A DNA stretch of 64,000 nt from JACKJK01 sp046159835 (GTDB lineage: Bacteria > Pseudomonadota > Alphaproteobacteria > Rhizobiales > Tepidamorphaceae). The DNA lies in NCBI RefSeq assembly GCF_046159835.1, contig NZ_JBJXCY010000002.1:744001-808000 (forward strand). Direction: 5' to 3'. Below are positions 47,512 through 56,837 of the stretch, one piece after another. Numbering within the stretch: position 1 is the stretch's first letter; every line of letters begins with the position of its first letter. A program made the translations under genes and the position numbers. Below the pieces are notes generated by a model. That model was not told the origin of the DNA, ran no database searches, and saw nothing but the letters and a program-made list of their open reading frames with translations.

Positions 47512-47747
47512 CCAAAAGCCCTCCTGCACATCGTTGTGCGCCGCATCATGCTTGTTTCAAGGTCATTTCCGCAACATTGCACGAGTTGCAGGCACCGTCG
47601 CTGGAATGCTTGCGGAATTCTATGGCCACCGATAAGTTTCGGCTTCCCGCTGCACATTACCCCGGAACAAACCGGTGAATTCGCGGGGACGATCCCTCTG
47701 AATAGGGAGGGGACCGGTTGGATACACATCCATACAGAGGTGGAGAA

Positions 47748-48845
47748 ATGAAAAGACGTGATTTTCTGAAGGGCGCTGCCGTTACGGCTTCCGCCGTTGG
47801 TGCGACGACGCTCGCCGCCCCTGCCATTGCGCAGGGCACGACCGAGATGGCGATCGTTTCGACTTGGCCGCGCGACTTCCCGGGCCTCGGCACCAGCGCC
47901 CAGCGCGCCGCCGCCCGCATCGCGGAGCTTTCCGAAGGCCGCATCAACGTGACCTACTTCGCCGCCGGCGAGAAGGTCGGTGCGTTCGACTCGCTCGACG
48001 AAGTGGCCGCCGGCAACAGCCAAGCCTATATCGGCGCCGACTATTACTGGAAGGGCAAGCACCCGGCCTGGGCATACTTCACCGCCGTGCCGTTCGGCCT
48101 CACCTACGCCGAAATTGACGCGTGGATGAAGTTCGGCGGCGGCAAGGAGCTGCACGAGGAAGTGGCCGGCCAGTTCGGCATTCACCCCATCCAGGTCGGC
48201 AATACCGGCGTGCAGATGGGCGGCTGGTTCAACAAGGAAATCGAGACCGCTGACGACCTGAAGGGTCTGAAGATGCGTATTCCGGGCCTCGGCGGCGACG
48301 TTCTCGCCAAGCTCGGTGCTTCGCCGGTTTCGCTGCCGGGCGGCCAGATCTACGAAAACCTGGTTTCCGGCTCCATCGACGCCACCGAGTGGGTCGGCCC
48401 GTGGAACGACTACTTCCTGAAGTTCTACGAAGCCGCGAAGTACTACTACTATCCGGGCATGCACGAGCCGGGCTCTCAGCTCACCATGGGCATCAATGCC
48501 GATTGGTGGGGCGGTCTGTCCAAGGCAGACCAGAACCTCATCACCGCGGCCTGCATGGAAGAAAACGCCATGCAGATGGCCGAGACCAATGCCCGCAACG
48601 GTGAGTACCTCACAAAGCTCATCGACGAGCACGGCGTTGAGCTGAAGCAGTTCAGCGACGAGGTCTACGACGCCTTCTACGAAGCTGCCGAGGAAGTCTT
48701 CGACGAGACCCGCCAGCACAGCGAACTGGCCGCGAAGGTGCACGACAACTTCGTGAACTTCCGTGCCGACGTTGGCCGCTGGATGCTCGCCGCCGAGGCG
48801 ACCTACCTGCGCCAGCGCAACCGCGTTTCCGGTGTCAAGCTCTAA
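47748..48845 (+). CDS. TRAP transporter substrate-binding protein, TakP-like
   Basis: 365 residues. A twin-arginine signal MKRRDFLKGAAVTASAVGA ends at PAIAQ. The DctP fold shows blocks closely resembling Rhodobacter TakP: GADYYWKGKHPAWAYFTAVP, GNTGVQMGGWFNKEI, IDATEWVGPWNDY and YYYYPGMHEPGS. TakP binds 2-oxo monocarboxylates with sodium; related proteins take other carboxylates. Tat export suggests folding before crossing the membrane. The start has GGTGGAG just upstream. A strong hairpin separates it from the permease genes. Confidence 0.92.
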   Translation: MKRRDFLKGAAVTASAVGATTLAAPAIAQGTTEMAIVSTWPRDFPGLGTSAQRAAARIAELSEGRINVTYFAAGEKVGAFDSLDEVAAGNSQAYIGADYYWKGKHPAWAYFTAVPFGLTYAEIDAWMKFGGGKELHEEVAGQFGIHPIQVGNTGVQMGGWFNKEIETADDLKGLKMRIPGLGGDVLAKLGASPVSLPGGQIYENLVSGSIDATEWVGPWNDYFLKFYEAAKYYYYPGMHEPGSQLTMGINADWWGGLSKADQNLITAACMEENAMQMAETNARNGEYLTKLIDEHGVELKQFSDEVYDAFYEAAEEVFDETRQHSELAAKVHDNFVNFRADVGRWMLAAEATYLRQRNRVSGVKL

Positions 48846-48874
48846 GAAAAGTTCGAAAAAGAACGAAGACATAC

Positions 48875-48900
48875 GGGACGGGGCCGGCAGGCCCCGTCCC
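48875..48900 (+). terminator. 11-bp hairpin between TRAP binding-protein and DctQ genes
   Basis: GGGACGGGGCC (48875-48885) pairs with GGCCCCGTCCC (48890-48900) around GGCA. No T-run follows, so it more likely stabilises the binding-protein message or attenuates transcription than ends it fully. Confidence 0.75.
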
Positions 48901-48932
48901 ATCAGTACAATGGAGTTGGGGGGAGCACGCTC

Positions 48933-49937
48933 GTGACAGCGCTTGACGCGTCGGCGGATACAACGCCGTCCGGTTCCGACATGACGCCACTGGTGACCCG
49001 GCTTTTCGGCTGGATCATGCTGGCCGTCATGGTCGCTTTTGTTGCCAATGCCTATCTCACCTACTGGCTTGACCTGCCGGGCGCAAACAACGCGCTGACC
49101 GGCAACGGCGGTGCCATGGCCTTTCTCCAGGTCGGCATCTACGTGGCCATGGCCATCTTCGGCGCGCTTTACGTCATGAGCACGCGCTCGCGCACGCTGC
49201 GCGAGGATTCGGCACGCATCTCCAACATAAACGTCGTCTTCATCCGTGCCGCCTTCTGGGCCGTGCTTCTGGTGGGGCTGGCGGATGCCTTCATCTCGTT
49301 CCTGCGCGTCGAGGGCCTTCTGGAAAGCGTCTTCGGCAGCGACCTCGCCAGTGCGTTCGGGCGCTCGAACTTCCGCGGCACGTTCGTACACATGCCGCTC
49401 ATCGGCATCTCGATAATCATCGCCTTCTTCACGCGCACGCTCGGCTTCTACTGGCTCGCGCTGCTCGTCGTGATGGCCGAGTTGATCATCGTCATCGGCC
49501 GCTTCATCTTTTCCTACGAGCAGGCCTTCATGGCCGACCTGGTGCGCTTCTGGTACGCAGCGCTCTTCCTCTTCGCCAGCGCCTACACTTTGCTGGAAGA
49601 AGGCCATGTGCGGGTCGACGTCTTCTATGCCGGCCTCGCCAGCCGTACCAAGGGGTGGCTGAATGCCACCGGGACCCTGATCTTCGGTATTCCGCTTTGC
49701 TGGGTCATCCTGATGATCGGCGCCGGCTCGAAGCAGTCGATCATCATCAGCCCGCTGCTCTCCTTCGAGGTGACGCAGGCCGGGTTCGGGATGTACGTCA
49801 AATACATGATGGCAGGCTTCCTCGCCGTCTTCGCCATCTCCATGCTCATTCAATTCGTGAGTTACCTGCTGGACGCGGTCGCCGACATCCGCGGCGAACC
49901 CGGCGGGCGTGACCACGAAAGCCACGCGACCGCTTAA
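48933..49937 (+). CDS. TRAP transporter small permease (DctQ), N-terminally extended
   Basis: 334 residues against 160-230 for usual DctQ. GTG 48933 is preceded by GGGGGGAG eight bases upstream. The C-terminal half is the canonical four-helix DctQ: YAALFLFASAYTLLEEGHVR and VDVFYAGLASRTKGWLNATG are the family blocks. The N-terminal half adds about three membrane helices (WIMLAVMVAFVANAYLTYWL, VGIYVAMAIFGALYVM, AAFWAVLLVGLADAFISFL). It is followed after 24 bases by the equally enlarged DctM, so the two have probably grown together. Confidence 0.88.
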   Translation: MTALDASADTTPSGSDMTPLVTRLFGWIMLAVMVAFVANAYLTYWLDLPGANNALTGNGGAMAFLQVGIYVAMAIFGALYVMSTRSRTLREDSARISNINVVFIRAAFWAVLLVGLADAFISFLRVEGLLESVFGSDLASAFGRSNFRGTFVHMPLIGISIIIAFFTRTLGFYWLALLVVMAELIIVIGRFIFSYEQAFMADLVRFWYAALFLFASAYTLLEEGHVRVDVFYAGLASRTKGWLNATGTLIFGIPLCWVILMIGAGSKQSIIISPLLSFEVTQAGFGMYVKYMMAGFLAVFAISMLIQFVSYLLDAVADIRGEPGGRDHESHATA

Positions 49938-49961
49938 CGCGCCAGCCCGTCAGGATCTTTC

Positions 49962-52625
49962 ATGGAACTTTTCTTCATCCTGGTTCTGATCGTAACGATG
50001 GCCTACGCGCTCGGCTCCGGCTATCCGGTCGCCTTCGCGCTTCCAGGCTCTGCGATCCTAACTATCGCGCTGGCCTCGCTGGTCGGCTATTTCGCCACCG
50101 GCAGCGTCGACGCCTATTTCACCCATGGCGGACCCGGCCAGTGGCTGAGCGCCGGCGTGACCAACTTCCGCGGCATCTACTGGGAAGCCGAACGCGATAC
50201 GCTGATCGCCATTCCGCTCTTCGTGTTCATGGGCATCATGCTCCAGCGCTCGAAGATCGCCGAAGACCTTCTCGTCACCATGGCGCAGCTCTTCGGCCCG
50301 ATCCCCGGTGGCCTTGGCATCTCGGTCGTCTTCGTGGGCGCGCTGCTGGCAGCCACCACCGGCATCGTCGGCGCAACGGTCGTGGCCATGGGCCTGATCT
50401 CGCTGCCGGCCATGCTGCGCAACCGCTACTCGCCCGCGCTTGCAACCGGCACCATCGCCGCATCCGGCACGCTCGGGCAGATCATCCCGCCCTCCATCGT
50501 GCTCATCATCCTGGCTGACCAGCTCGCCAGCGCCGTCGACCAGGCGAGCACCACCCGGCAGGCGCTCTACAAGGCATCCACCGGCGAAATCTCCATGCCC
50601 GCCGACTTCGCGCTGACATCCACCAGCGCGGGCGAAATGTTCCTCGGCGCTCTCGTGCCCGGCCTGCTTCTCGTTGGCCTCTACATGCTGTTCATCCTCG
50701 GTTTCGCGCTACTGAAGCCGCACATGGCACCAACCGTGCCGCGCGAAGGCGCCTATGACCGCCGCTTCGCCTGGCAGGTCTTCATCACGCTGGTGCCGCC
50801 GCTGGCGCTGATCTTCCTCGTCCTCGGCTCCATCATCATGGGCATCGCGACCGTGAACCAGGCCGGTGCCATCGGTGCCATCGGCGCCATGATCATGGCC
50901 GGCTATCGCCTGCGCGACGGCGAGAAGGGGGCCTATACGCCCGCCATCCTCGCCATCATCGCGCTGCTCGCGGTGGGCGTCGTCGTCAGCTTCCACGCCG
51001 TCAACATCAAGCGCATCACCACCAGCACCGACGTGCTGGCCCTCGTGGTCGCGCTGATCGCCGTTTCGCTGCTCCTCATCGCGATCTTCTGGAGCGGCTG
51101 GCGCACCATGAAGATCGAGGACACGCTGCGCGGCGTGATGATCGAGACCGCGAAGACGACCTCGCTGGTCTTCATCATCCTCATCGGTGCCGCCATGCTG
51201 ACGGCTGCCTTCCGTGCCTTCGGCGGCGAGGACCTCGTGCGCGAGTTCCTGCAGTCGATGCCCGGCGGCTTCTGGTCGCAATTCGTCATCGTGATGCTGG
51301 TGATCTTCATCCTCGGCTTCTTCCTCGACTTCATCGAGATCGCCGTGGTCGTGGTGCCCATCGTCGCGCCGATCCTGCTGGCCGACCCGAGCGCCAACGT
51401 CACGGCCGTGTGGCTCGGCGTCATGATCGGCCTGAACATCCAGACCTCGTTCCTGACGCCGCCGTTCGGCTTCGCACTGTTCTATCTTCGCGGCGTCGCG
51501 CCCGCGACGGTGCGTACGATCGCGATGTACAAGGGCGTCATCGCCTTCATCGGCCTGCAGTTGATGGCACTCACCATTGTCGGCCTCAACCCGGCGCTGG
51601 TGAACTACCTGCCCAACCGCGTCTCTCTGCTGTCGGAAACCGCTCCGCCGCCGAAGAACCCGCGCCTGCAGGTCTGCATGGAAGAGTTCGCGGCCGAGGA
51701 ATATGCCGAGAACGGCGACGAGATCGCCGCTGCCATCGAGCGCGCCCGTGCACTCGACCTCTCGCTGCTGCCCGAAGACCTCGCCGAAGATCTCACGGAG
51801 AGCTTCGACACCGCCGCCGAGGCCATCCCGCAGATGGAGGAAATCCTCGCAGCGCAGCGGGCCATCGACGACGCGACCTACGAGTACAAGCCGCTGCACC
51901 GCCAGGTTCGCGGCATCGAGCGTGACGTGCGCCGGCTGGATGCGCGTATCGAGGACCTCGAACTCGTCGTCGTGCGCTCCGGCCCCACTGGCATCTATTC
52001 CGCCGAACAGGGCGAGAATGCCAAGGAGCGGATCGCAGACCTGACCGCCCAGAAGGAAGAGCTGGAAGCTGGCATCCCGCCGGAGTGGGATGAAGCCGCC
52101 AAGCAGTTCAAGACGCTCCAGCAGGCAGACCAGCGGGCCCGCCTCGCCTATCGCCGTACCACCGACCAGGCGTACGAGCCGGTCGTGGAAGTGCTGCAGG
52201 TGATCCGTGCCGGCGATGCGCTCAAGGCACTGCGCAATGACATCGAGGCCCTTCAGGAAGCCCTCGACAAGGACACCGCCGAAGAGTTCGTCGAGAAGGT
52301 CTCGGCCGTCCGCTCGATGGTCGGTGACGTGCCCGGCGCAGGTGACGTTCGTGACCCGATCAACGAGGCCCGCAAGGCCATGCGCAGCAGCACGCCGGAC
52401 AAGGAAACGGCGCGCACGGAACTGGCCAACGCTATGCAGGCGCTCGAGCGCGAGATCGCATGGCGAGAACAGGCCAGCACGGAACTGCTACCGCAGCTCG
52501 AGGTCTACAACGCAGCCATTCGCGACACGATCGGCCTGCGTGGGCTCGACCGCCTGCCGCGTGAACAGGCGCTCTACGTCGCCGGCTGCTCCTCGCATCA
52601 CCGCGATGTCTCGCTGAGCTTCTAA
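49962..52625 (+). CDS. TRAP transporter large permease (DctM) with about 330-residue C-terminal extension
   Basis: 887 residues; standard DctM is about 425. Residues 1-555 form the permease: IPLFVFMGIMLQRSKIAEDL, GALLAATTGIVGATVVAMG and SGTLGQIIPPSIVLIILAD are conserved, and TPPFGFALFYLRG lies near 499-511. It has a hydrophilic insert near 185-225 and extra hydrophobic segments at 326-376. From about 557 the chain turns soluble and strongly charged, with helical Glu/Arg/Ala stretches (QVRGIERDVRRLDARIEDLE) likely to form coiled coils, and ends SSHHRDVSLSF. It forms the Na-driven channel with DctQ. The tail has no family I recognise. Confidence 0.9.
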   Translation: MELFFILVLIVTMAYALGSGYPVAFALPGSAILTIALASLVGYFATGSVDAYFTHGGPGQWLSAGVTNFRGIYWEAERDTLIAIPLFVFMGIMLQRSKIAEDLLVTMAQLFGPIPGGLGISVVFVGALLAATTGIVGATVVAMGLISLPAMLRNRYSPALATGTIAASGTLGQIIPPSIVLIILADQLASAVDQASTTRQALYKASTGEISMPADFALTSTSAGEMFLGALVPGLLLVGLYMLFILGFALLKPHMAPTVPREGAYDRRFAWQVFITLVPPLALIFLVLGSIIMGIATVNQAGAIGAIGAMIMAGYRLRDGEKGAYTPAILAIIALLAVGVVVSFHAVNIKRITTSTDVLALVVALIAVSLLLIAIFWSGWRTMKIEDTLRGVMIETAKTTSLVFIILIGAAMLTAAFRAFGGEDLVREFLQSMPGGFWSQFVIVMLVIFILGFFLDFIEIAVVVVPIVAPILLADPSANVTAVWLGVMIGLNIQTSFLTPPFGFALFYLRGVAPATVRTIAMYKGVIAFIGLQLMALTIVGLNPALVNYLPNRVSLLSETAPPPKNPRLQVCMEEFAAEEYAENGDEIAAAIERARALDLSLLPEDLAEDLTESFDTAAEAIPQMEEILAAQRAIDDATYEYKPLHRQVRGIERDVRRLDARIEDLELVVVRSGPTGIYSAEQGENAKERIADLTAQKEELEAGIPPEWDEAAKQFKTLQQADQRARLAYRRTTDQAYEPVVEVLQVIRAGDALKALRNDIEALQEALDKDTAEEFVEKVSAVRSMVGDVPGAGDVRDPINEARKAMRSSTPDKETARTELANAMQALEREIAWREQASTELLPQLEVYNAAIRDTIGLRGLDRLPREQALYVAGCSSHHRDVSLSF

Positions 52626-52718
52626 CGCAGACCTCATCCGCGTGCCCGCCGCTTGAAATGGCGGCGGGCACGCGCACATAGTCGGCGCCAGATACGCACG
52701 CACCGGGTAACCCCATCC

Positions 52719-53483
52719 ATGACGCAAAAGCCGCTCGTCCTCGTTTCAACCGACGTCAAGGACATCGATGGCTACACGTGGCACGCAGCCCCGGTGACCT
52801 ACATCTCGGCGCTCGCAGGCCAGGCTGCCGTGATGCCGCTGCTGGTGCCTTCGCTCGGCGCATCCGCCGATCTTGAATCGGCCATCGCCTGCTGTGACGG
52901 CGTGTTGCTGACAGGCTCGCGCTCCAACGTGCATCCGCCGCTCTACGGCGAGGAGGCGAGCGAAAAGCACGAGCCCTTCGACCGCGACCGCGACGCGACG
53001 ACTTTCCCGCTGGCGAAGCTCGCCCTTGAAAAGGGCGTGCCGCTCTTCGCCATCTGTCGCGGCCACCAGGAGCTAAATGTGATTCTCGGCGGCACCATTG
53101 CCGGCGAGATCCAGGAGCAGGAAGGGCGCATGGACCACCGAGCGCCCCAGTCCACCGACAACGACGAGCGCTTCCGCATTGCCCATCCCGTGCGGACATG
53201 CGTCGGCGGCATGCTCCACGACATTCTCGGCACCGAAGAAGTGCGCGTGAACTCACTCCACCGGCAGGCCATCGACAAGCTGGCACCGGGGCTCGAGGTC
53301 GAGGCCACCGCCGAGGACGGCACCATCGAGGCGACCAGCGTAAAGGGCGCAAAGGCATTCGCGATGTCCGTCCAGTGGCATCCGGAATACTGGGCCGGCA
53401 GCGACGACGTTTCGCGCAAGCTGTTCGAGGCCTTCGGCGATGCGTGCCGCAAGTACCGCGCAGCCCGCATGCTGCGCGACTAG
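52719..53483 (+). CDS. Peptidase C26 / gamma-glutamyl-gamma-aminobutyrate hydrolase family
   Basis: 254 residues of the class I glutamine amidotransferase fold. The nucleophile Cys is in AICRGHQELNVILGG, and the His-Glu pair in SVQWHPEYW. In E. coli PuuD this enzyme frees GABA from gamma-glutamyl-GABA in putrescine breakdown. The putrescine-forming aguA and aguB upstream make that role plausible, but no puuA, puuB or puuC is in view, so other gamma-glutamyl substrates remain possible. The frame is open 66 bases further upstream, but ATG 52719 (MTQKPLVLVSTD) fits the family. Confidence 0.85.
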   Translation: MTQKPLVLVSTDVKDIDGYTWHAAPVTYISALAGQAAVMPLLVPSLGASADLESAIACCDGVLLTGSRSNVHPPLYGEEASEKHEPFDRDRDATTFPLAKLALEKGVPLFAICRGHQELNVILGGTIAGEIQEQEGRMDHRAPQSTDNDERFRIAHPVRTCVGGMLHDILGTEEVRVNSLHRQAIDKLAPGLEVEATAEDGTIEATSVKGAKAFAMSVQWHPEYWAGSDDVSRKLFEAFGDACRKYRAARMLRD

Positions 53484-53495
53484 GCAAGGCTCAGC

Positions 53496-54170
53496 TCAAC
53501 ACTTCAGGAAATCGGCAACGTCGGCCAGTTGCTCGCCGCGCGCTGCGAAGCTGCCGGGCAGGCGCTCGTCCGGCTGACCGGTGCGGTTGAGCCAGATCAC
53601 GTTGAATCCGAAATGCGCCGCCGCGTGCGCATCCCAGCCGTTGGAGGAGACGAACAGCACGTTGTCCGGCTTCACGTCCATCTGTTCGCGGACCATCTCG
53701 TAGACGCTGTTATGCGGCTTGTTGACCTTGATCGCGTCGACCGAAATCACGTGGTCGAGATGCGGTCCCAGGCCCGACGCCTGAACGCCGGAGGAGAGCA
53801 TCGGCGTGCAGCCGTTCGACAGGATCGCCGTCGCGCGCCCGCTGGCCTTCAGCCGCTGCAACGTGTCCACCGCGTCCGGGTAGGCGTCGATGTTGTTGTA
53901 GAGGTCGAGGAGCCGCGAACGCAGGTCGGCATCCTTCATGCCGTTGGCTTCCATCGCGAAATCCAGCGCATCCGCCGTCACCTCGCGGAAGTCCTTGTAG
54001 GCGCCCATCAGGCTGCGCAGCCAAGTGTAATTCAACTGCTTGTCGCGCCACGTCTGCGAGAAGGCCGGCCACTTGTCGCCGATTTCATCGGCAAACCGCC
54101 GCGCCGGCCCGTTCACGTCGAACAGCGTGCCATATGCGTCGAACACGCAAGCCCTGATATCCAGTGTCAT
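53496..54170 (-). CDS. Haloacid dehalogenase type II (HAD superfamily)
   Basis: 224 residues. Motif I with the nucleophile Asp is [12 protein letters not shown]; motif II is [10 protein letters not shown]; the Lys is in [11 protein letters not shown]; motif IV is [15 protein letters not shown]. The SSNGWDA block is typical of (S)-2-haloacid dehalogenases, which replace halogen with hydroxyl on 2-haloalkanoates; closely related proteins have other roles. ATG 54170 is behind GGAAGGGGGAACCG. It is divergent from the nitrile hydratase operon and converges with the C26 hydrolase. A halo-nitrile degradation link is only speculation. Confidence 0.88.
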   Translation of the reverse strand: MTLDIRACVFDAYGTLFDVNGPARRFADEIGDKWPAFSQTWRDKQLNYTWLRSLMGAYKDFREVTADALDFAMEANGMKDADLRSRLLDLYNNIDAYPDAVDTLQRLKASGRATAILSNGCTPMLSSGVQASGLGPHLDHVISVDAIKVNKPHNSVYEMVREQMDVKPDNVLFVSSNGWDAHAAAHFGFNVIWLNRTGQPDERLPGSFAARGEQLADVADFLKC

Positions 54171-54267
54171 CGGTTCCCCCTTCCCTTCACATTGTTTTGC
54201 GCAGGGTTCCAAATCCGCAGCGTTGGAGCAACTATGCAGGGGGCAAGACGCACATGACGAGGCAAGA

Positions 54268-54939
54268 ATGAGCGACCACGATCACGATGCGGCGAGCGCC
54301 GGGCATCACCATCATCACGGCCACGACCACTCCGAACTCGACGAGATGGAGCTGCGCGTGCGCACGCTCGAATCCCTGCTGTTCGAGAAGGGTTATGTCG
54401 ACCCGCCCGCGCTGGACGCGCTGATCGAGACCTACGAGACCAAGGTCGGCCCGCGCAACGGCGCTGCCGTCGTTGCCCGCGCCTGGGCTGAACCCGAGTT
54501 TATGGAACAGCTTCGCACCGACGCGACCGCGGCCATCTCGTCCATGGGCTTCACCGGGCGGCAGGGGGAACACATGGTCGCGGTCGAGAACACCCCCGAC
54601 ACCCACAACATGGTCGTGTGCACGCTTTGCTCCTGCTACCCGTGGACGGTGCTGGGCCTGCCGCCTGTCTGGTACAAGACGCCGGCCTACCGCTCCCGCG
54701 CCATTTCGCAGCCGCGCGACGTTCTCGGCGAATTCGGCGTCACCCTGCCTGAGGCCACCAAGGTGCGCGTCTGGGATTCAACCGCAGAGACCCGCTACCT
54801 CGTCGTGCCGATGCGCCCCGACGGCACCGATGGCATGAGCGCGGACGACCTCGCCTGCCTCGTGACCCGTGATTCCATGATCGGCACGGGGCTGGCGCTG
54901 ACACCGGATGAAGCCCGCGCCCAGGGACGGCTCGCATGA
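54268..54939 (+). CDS. nthA: Nitrile hydratase alpha subunit, cobalt type, with His-rich N-terminus
   Basis: 223 residues. Converts nitriles to amides together with the beta subunit. The metal-claw motif [10 protein letters not shown] (117-126) has Thr between the first two positions, the hallmark of cobalt rather than iron enzymes; the first and last Cys are expected to be oxidised after translation. Residues 4-21 hold eight or more His ([11 protein letters not shown]), a stretch unusual for this family and able to bind metal. The start is ATG 54268. The stop overlaps the beta-subunit start (ATGA). Confidence 0.93.
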   Translation: MSDHDHDAASAGHHHHHGHDHSELDEMELRVRTLESLLFEKGYVDPPALDALIETYETKVGPRNGAAVVARAWAEPEFMEQLRTDATAAISSMGFTGRQGEHMVAVENTPDTHNMVVCTLCSCYPWTVLGLPPVWYKTPAYRSRAISQPRDVLGEFGVTLPEATKVRVWDSTAETRYLVVPMRPDGTDGMSADDLACLVTRDSMIGTGLALTPDEARAQGRLA

Positions 54940-55592
54940 ACGGCCCGCATGATCTCGGCGGTGCGGACGGCTTCGGCCCGCTGCCGCTGGAAGACAACGA
55001 ACCGCTGTTCCACGGCGAATGGGAAAAGCGCGTTCTCGCGCTGACGCTCGCCATGGGCGCGACCGGGGCCTGGAATCTCGACATGTCGCGCCACGCGCGC
55101 GAGCGCACCCCGCCGGCGCAATATCTCTCCTCCAGCTACTACCAGATCTGGTTCGAGGGCCTGACCCGGCTGATGCGCGAGCGTGGGCTGGCGACACCCG
55201 AGGAACTCGCGACCGGAAAGGCCAGTCAACCGCCTGCGCAGCTCAAGCGCGTGCTGAAAGCCGATGACGTCGCCCGCGTGCTGGCCGCAGGCGGTCCGTG
55301 CGACCGCGAGACGAGCACGAGGCCTGTCTACGCCGTCGGCGATATCGTTCGCGCAGCCCTCGTCAATCCGAAGGGGCACACCCGCCTGCCGCGCTATGTG
55401 CGCGGACATACAGGCGTCATCGAACGCGTGCATGGATGCCACGTCTTTCCCGATGCCAATGCCCACGGCGAAGGCGAACAGCCGCAATGGCTCTACGGCG
55501 TCAGCTTCGATGCCGGGGCGATCTTCGGTCCCGGGCGGGCCGGCGACACGATCCACGTGGACATGTGGGAGCCCTATCTTGAGCGCGCCTGA
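54936..55592 (+). CDS. nthB: Nitrile hydratase beta subunit
   Basis: 218 residues, the usual length. N-terminal [19 protein letters not shown] is the family signature. [12 protein letters not shown] and the C-terminal SH3-like part ([35 protein letters not shown]) are complete. It forms the alpha-beta heterodimer and supplies arginines that contact the oxidised cysteines. It overlaps the alpha gene by four bases and the activator gene by fourteen. Confidence 0.94.
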   Translation: MNGPHDLGGADGFGPLPLEDNEPLFHGEWEKRVLALTLAMGATGAWNLDMSRHARERTPPAQYLSSSYYQIWFEGLTRLMRERGLATPEELATGKASQPPAQLKRVLKADDVARVLAAGGPCDRETSTRPVYAVGDIVRAALVNPKGHTRLPRYVRGHTGVIERVHGCHVFPDANAHGEGEQPQWLYGVSFDAGAIFGPGRAGDTIHVDMWEPYLERA

Positions 55593-55941
55593 AGAGAGCA
55601 TCAGCCAAAGCCCCGGCATCGCCCGCGATGCGGACGGGCCGGTCTTCGCCGAACCGTGGGAGGCGAAGGCCTTCGCGCTGGCCGTGACCTGCCACGAGCG
55701 CGGACTGTTCGACTGGCCGACCTGGGCGCAGACGCTGGGCGCGACCATCAAGGCTCAGCCGGACCTGCCCTACTACCGGCAATGGCTGGCTGCGCTGGAA
55801 ACCCTGCTGGCGGAGACCGGCACCATTGGCGTGGACGAGCGGCTGGAGCGCATCGACGCGTGGGACCGCGCCGCCCGCGCCACGCCGCACGGCGAACCCA
55901 TCGAGCTTGGCCGCGATCTCCTCGAGAGCCACCATGACTGA
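55579..55941 (+). CDS. Nitrile hydratase accessory (activator) protein
   Basis: 120 residues of the small activator family (p14K-like), which resembles the beta-subunit N-terminus and escorts cobalt to the alpha subunit by subunit swapping. Family block FAEPWEAKAFALAVTCHERG is at about 23-42, with WPTWAQTLGATI after it. The start is taken as TTG 55579, with GGGAG seven bases upstream and inside the end of nthB; no ATG is available near the N-terminus. It ends within an ATGACTGA overlap with the next gene. Confidence 0.88.
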   Translation: MSAPEESISQSPGIARDADGPVFAEPWEAKAFALAVTCHERGLFDWPTWAQTLGATIKAQPDLPYYRQWLAALETLLAETGTIGVDERLERIDAWDRAARATPHGEPIELGRDLLESHHD

Positions 55942-56812
55942 GCCTGCCCTCGAAACCCGTGACCTCGGCTCGGTTGCTGAACCGCTGCTCGTCTTCGGGG
56001 GCGTCTATTCCAACCTCGAAGCCTTCGAGGCAATCGAGAAGGTCGCCCGCGAACGCGGCATCCCCGCTTCGCACATGGTCCACACCGGCGACATCATCGC
56101 CTATGGCGCGGACCCGGCTGAATGCGCGGGCAAGCTGCATGATCTCGGCTGCCCCGCGATCAAGGGCAATGTCGAGCAGCAATTGTTCGATGGCGCGATC
56201 GACTGCGGCTGCGGCTTTGACGAGGGCACCGGCTGCGACCTGCTGTCGGTGCAATGGTACGCTTTCGCGAAGTCACGCGTCAGCGACGCGCTGTGCCGCT
56301 GGATGGGCACCCTGCCCGATCACCTGACCCTGTCTATGGGCGGCGTCTCGATCCGCGTCGTCCACGGCACCCCGTCACAGGTGAACCGCTTCCTCTATGG
56401 ACCGGAGCCGGAGGCCGAGTTCACCGGCGAACTGGACAACGTGACCGAGGACCTCATCATCGGCGGGCACAGCGGCTTCCCGTTCTTTCGCCGGTTCGGC
56501 GCACGCGGCTGGCTCAACACGGGGGCGGCGGGCATCCCCGCTGACGATGGCACGGCGCGCGGCTGGTACGCGGTACTGACGCCTGCGGACGGCGGCGTGG
56601 AGATCGCGCTTCACGGCCTCGAATACGACCATGAACAAACCATCGCGAAGCTGCGGGCGGCAGGCCTGCCGGAACCTTATGCCGTCGCCATGCAAGGCGG
56701 GCCGGTACCCAACCGGGACACGCTGCCGCAAGCCTTGCAGGCCCGCGCCGGCAAGCGGCTGGATTTTGCTGTCGAGAAAATGAAGGCGCGGACGCTGGCA
56801 TCGGCCTCCTGA
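55934..56812 (+). CDS. Metallophosphoesterase-like protein with degenerate active site
   Basis: 292 residues of the calcineurin-like phosphoesterase fold. The usual SDIHGNLEA start reads GGVYSNLEA, losing the metal-binding Asp and His. GDIIAYGADP keeps the next Asp. GNHE is replaced by GNVE, losing another ligand. VHGTP and IGGHSGFP are largely kept. It may therefore have low or altered activity. It overlaps the nitrile hydratase activator by eight bases, so it is translated with the enzyme operon, and may aid maturation or regulation. That role is inference only. Confidence 0.82.
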   Translation: MTEPALETRDLGSVAEPLLVFGGVYSNLEAFEAIEKVARERGIPASHMVHTGDIIAYGADPAECAGKLHDLGCPAIKGNVEQQLFDGAIDCGCGFDEGTGCDLLSVQWYAFAKSRVSDALCRWMGTLPDHLTLSMGGVSIRVVHGTPSQVNRFLYGPEPEAEFTGELDNVTEDLIIGGHSGFPFFRRFGARGWLNTGAAGIPADDGTARGWYAVLTPADGGVEIALHGLEYDHEQTIAKLRAAGLPEPYAVAMQGGPVPNRDTLPQALQARAGKRLDFAVEKMKARTLASAS

Positions 56813-56837
56813 ACGATTGCCGTCCTGAAGTCGGGGC

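Noticed and set aside
47508..49925. 805-codon open frame antisense to the TRAP binding protein and DctQ genes
   Set aside because: It covers two real genes and their hairpin; the predicted product is low-complexity charged sequence with no motif.
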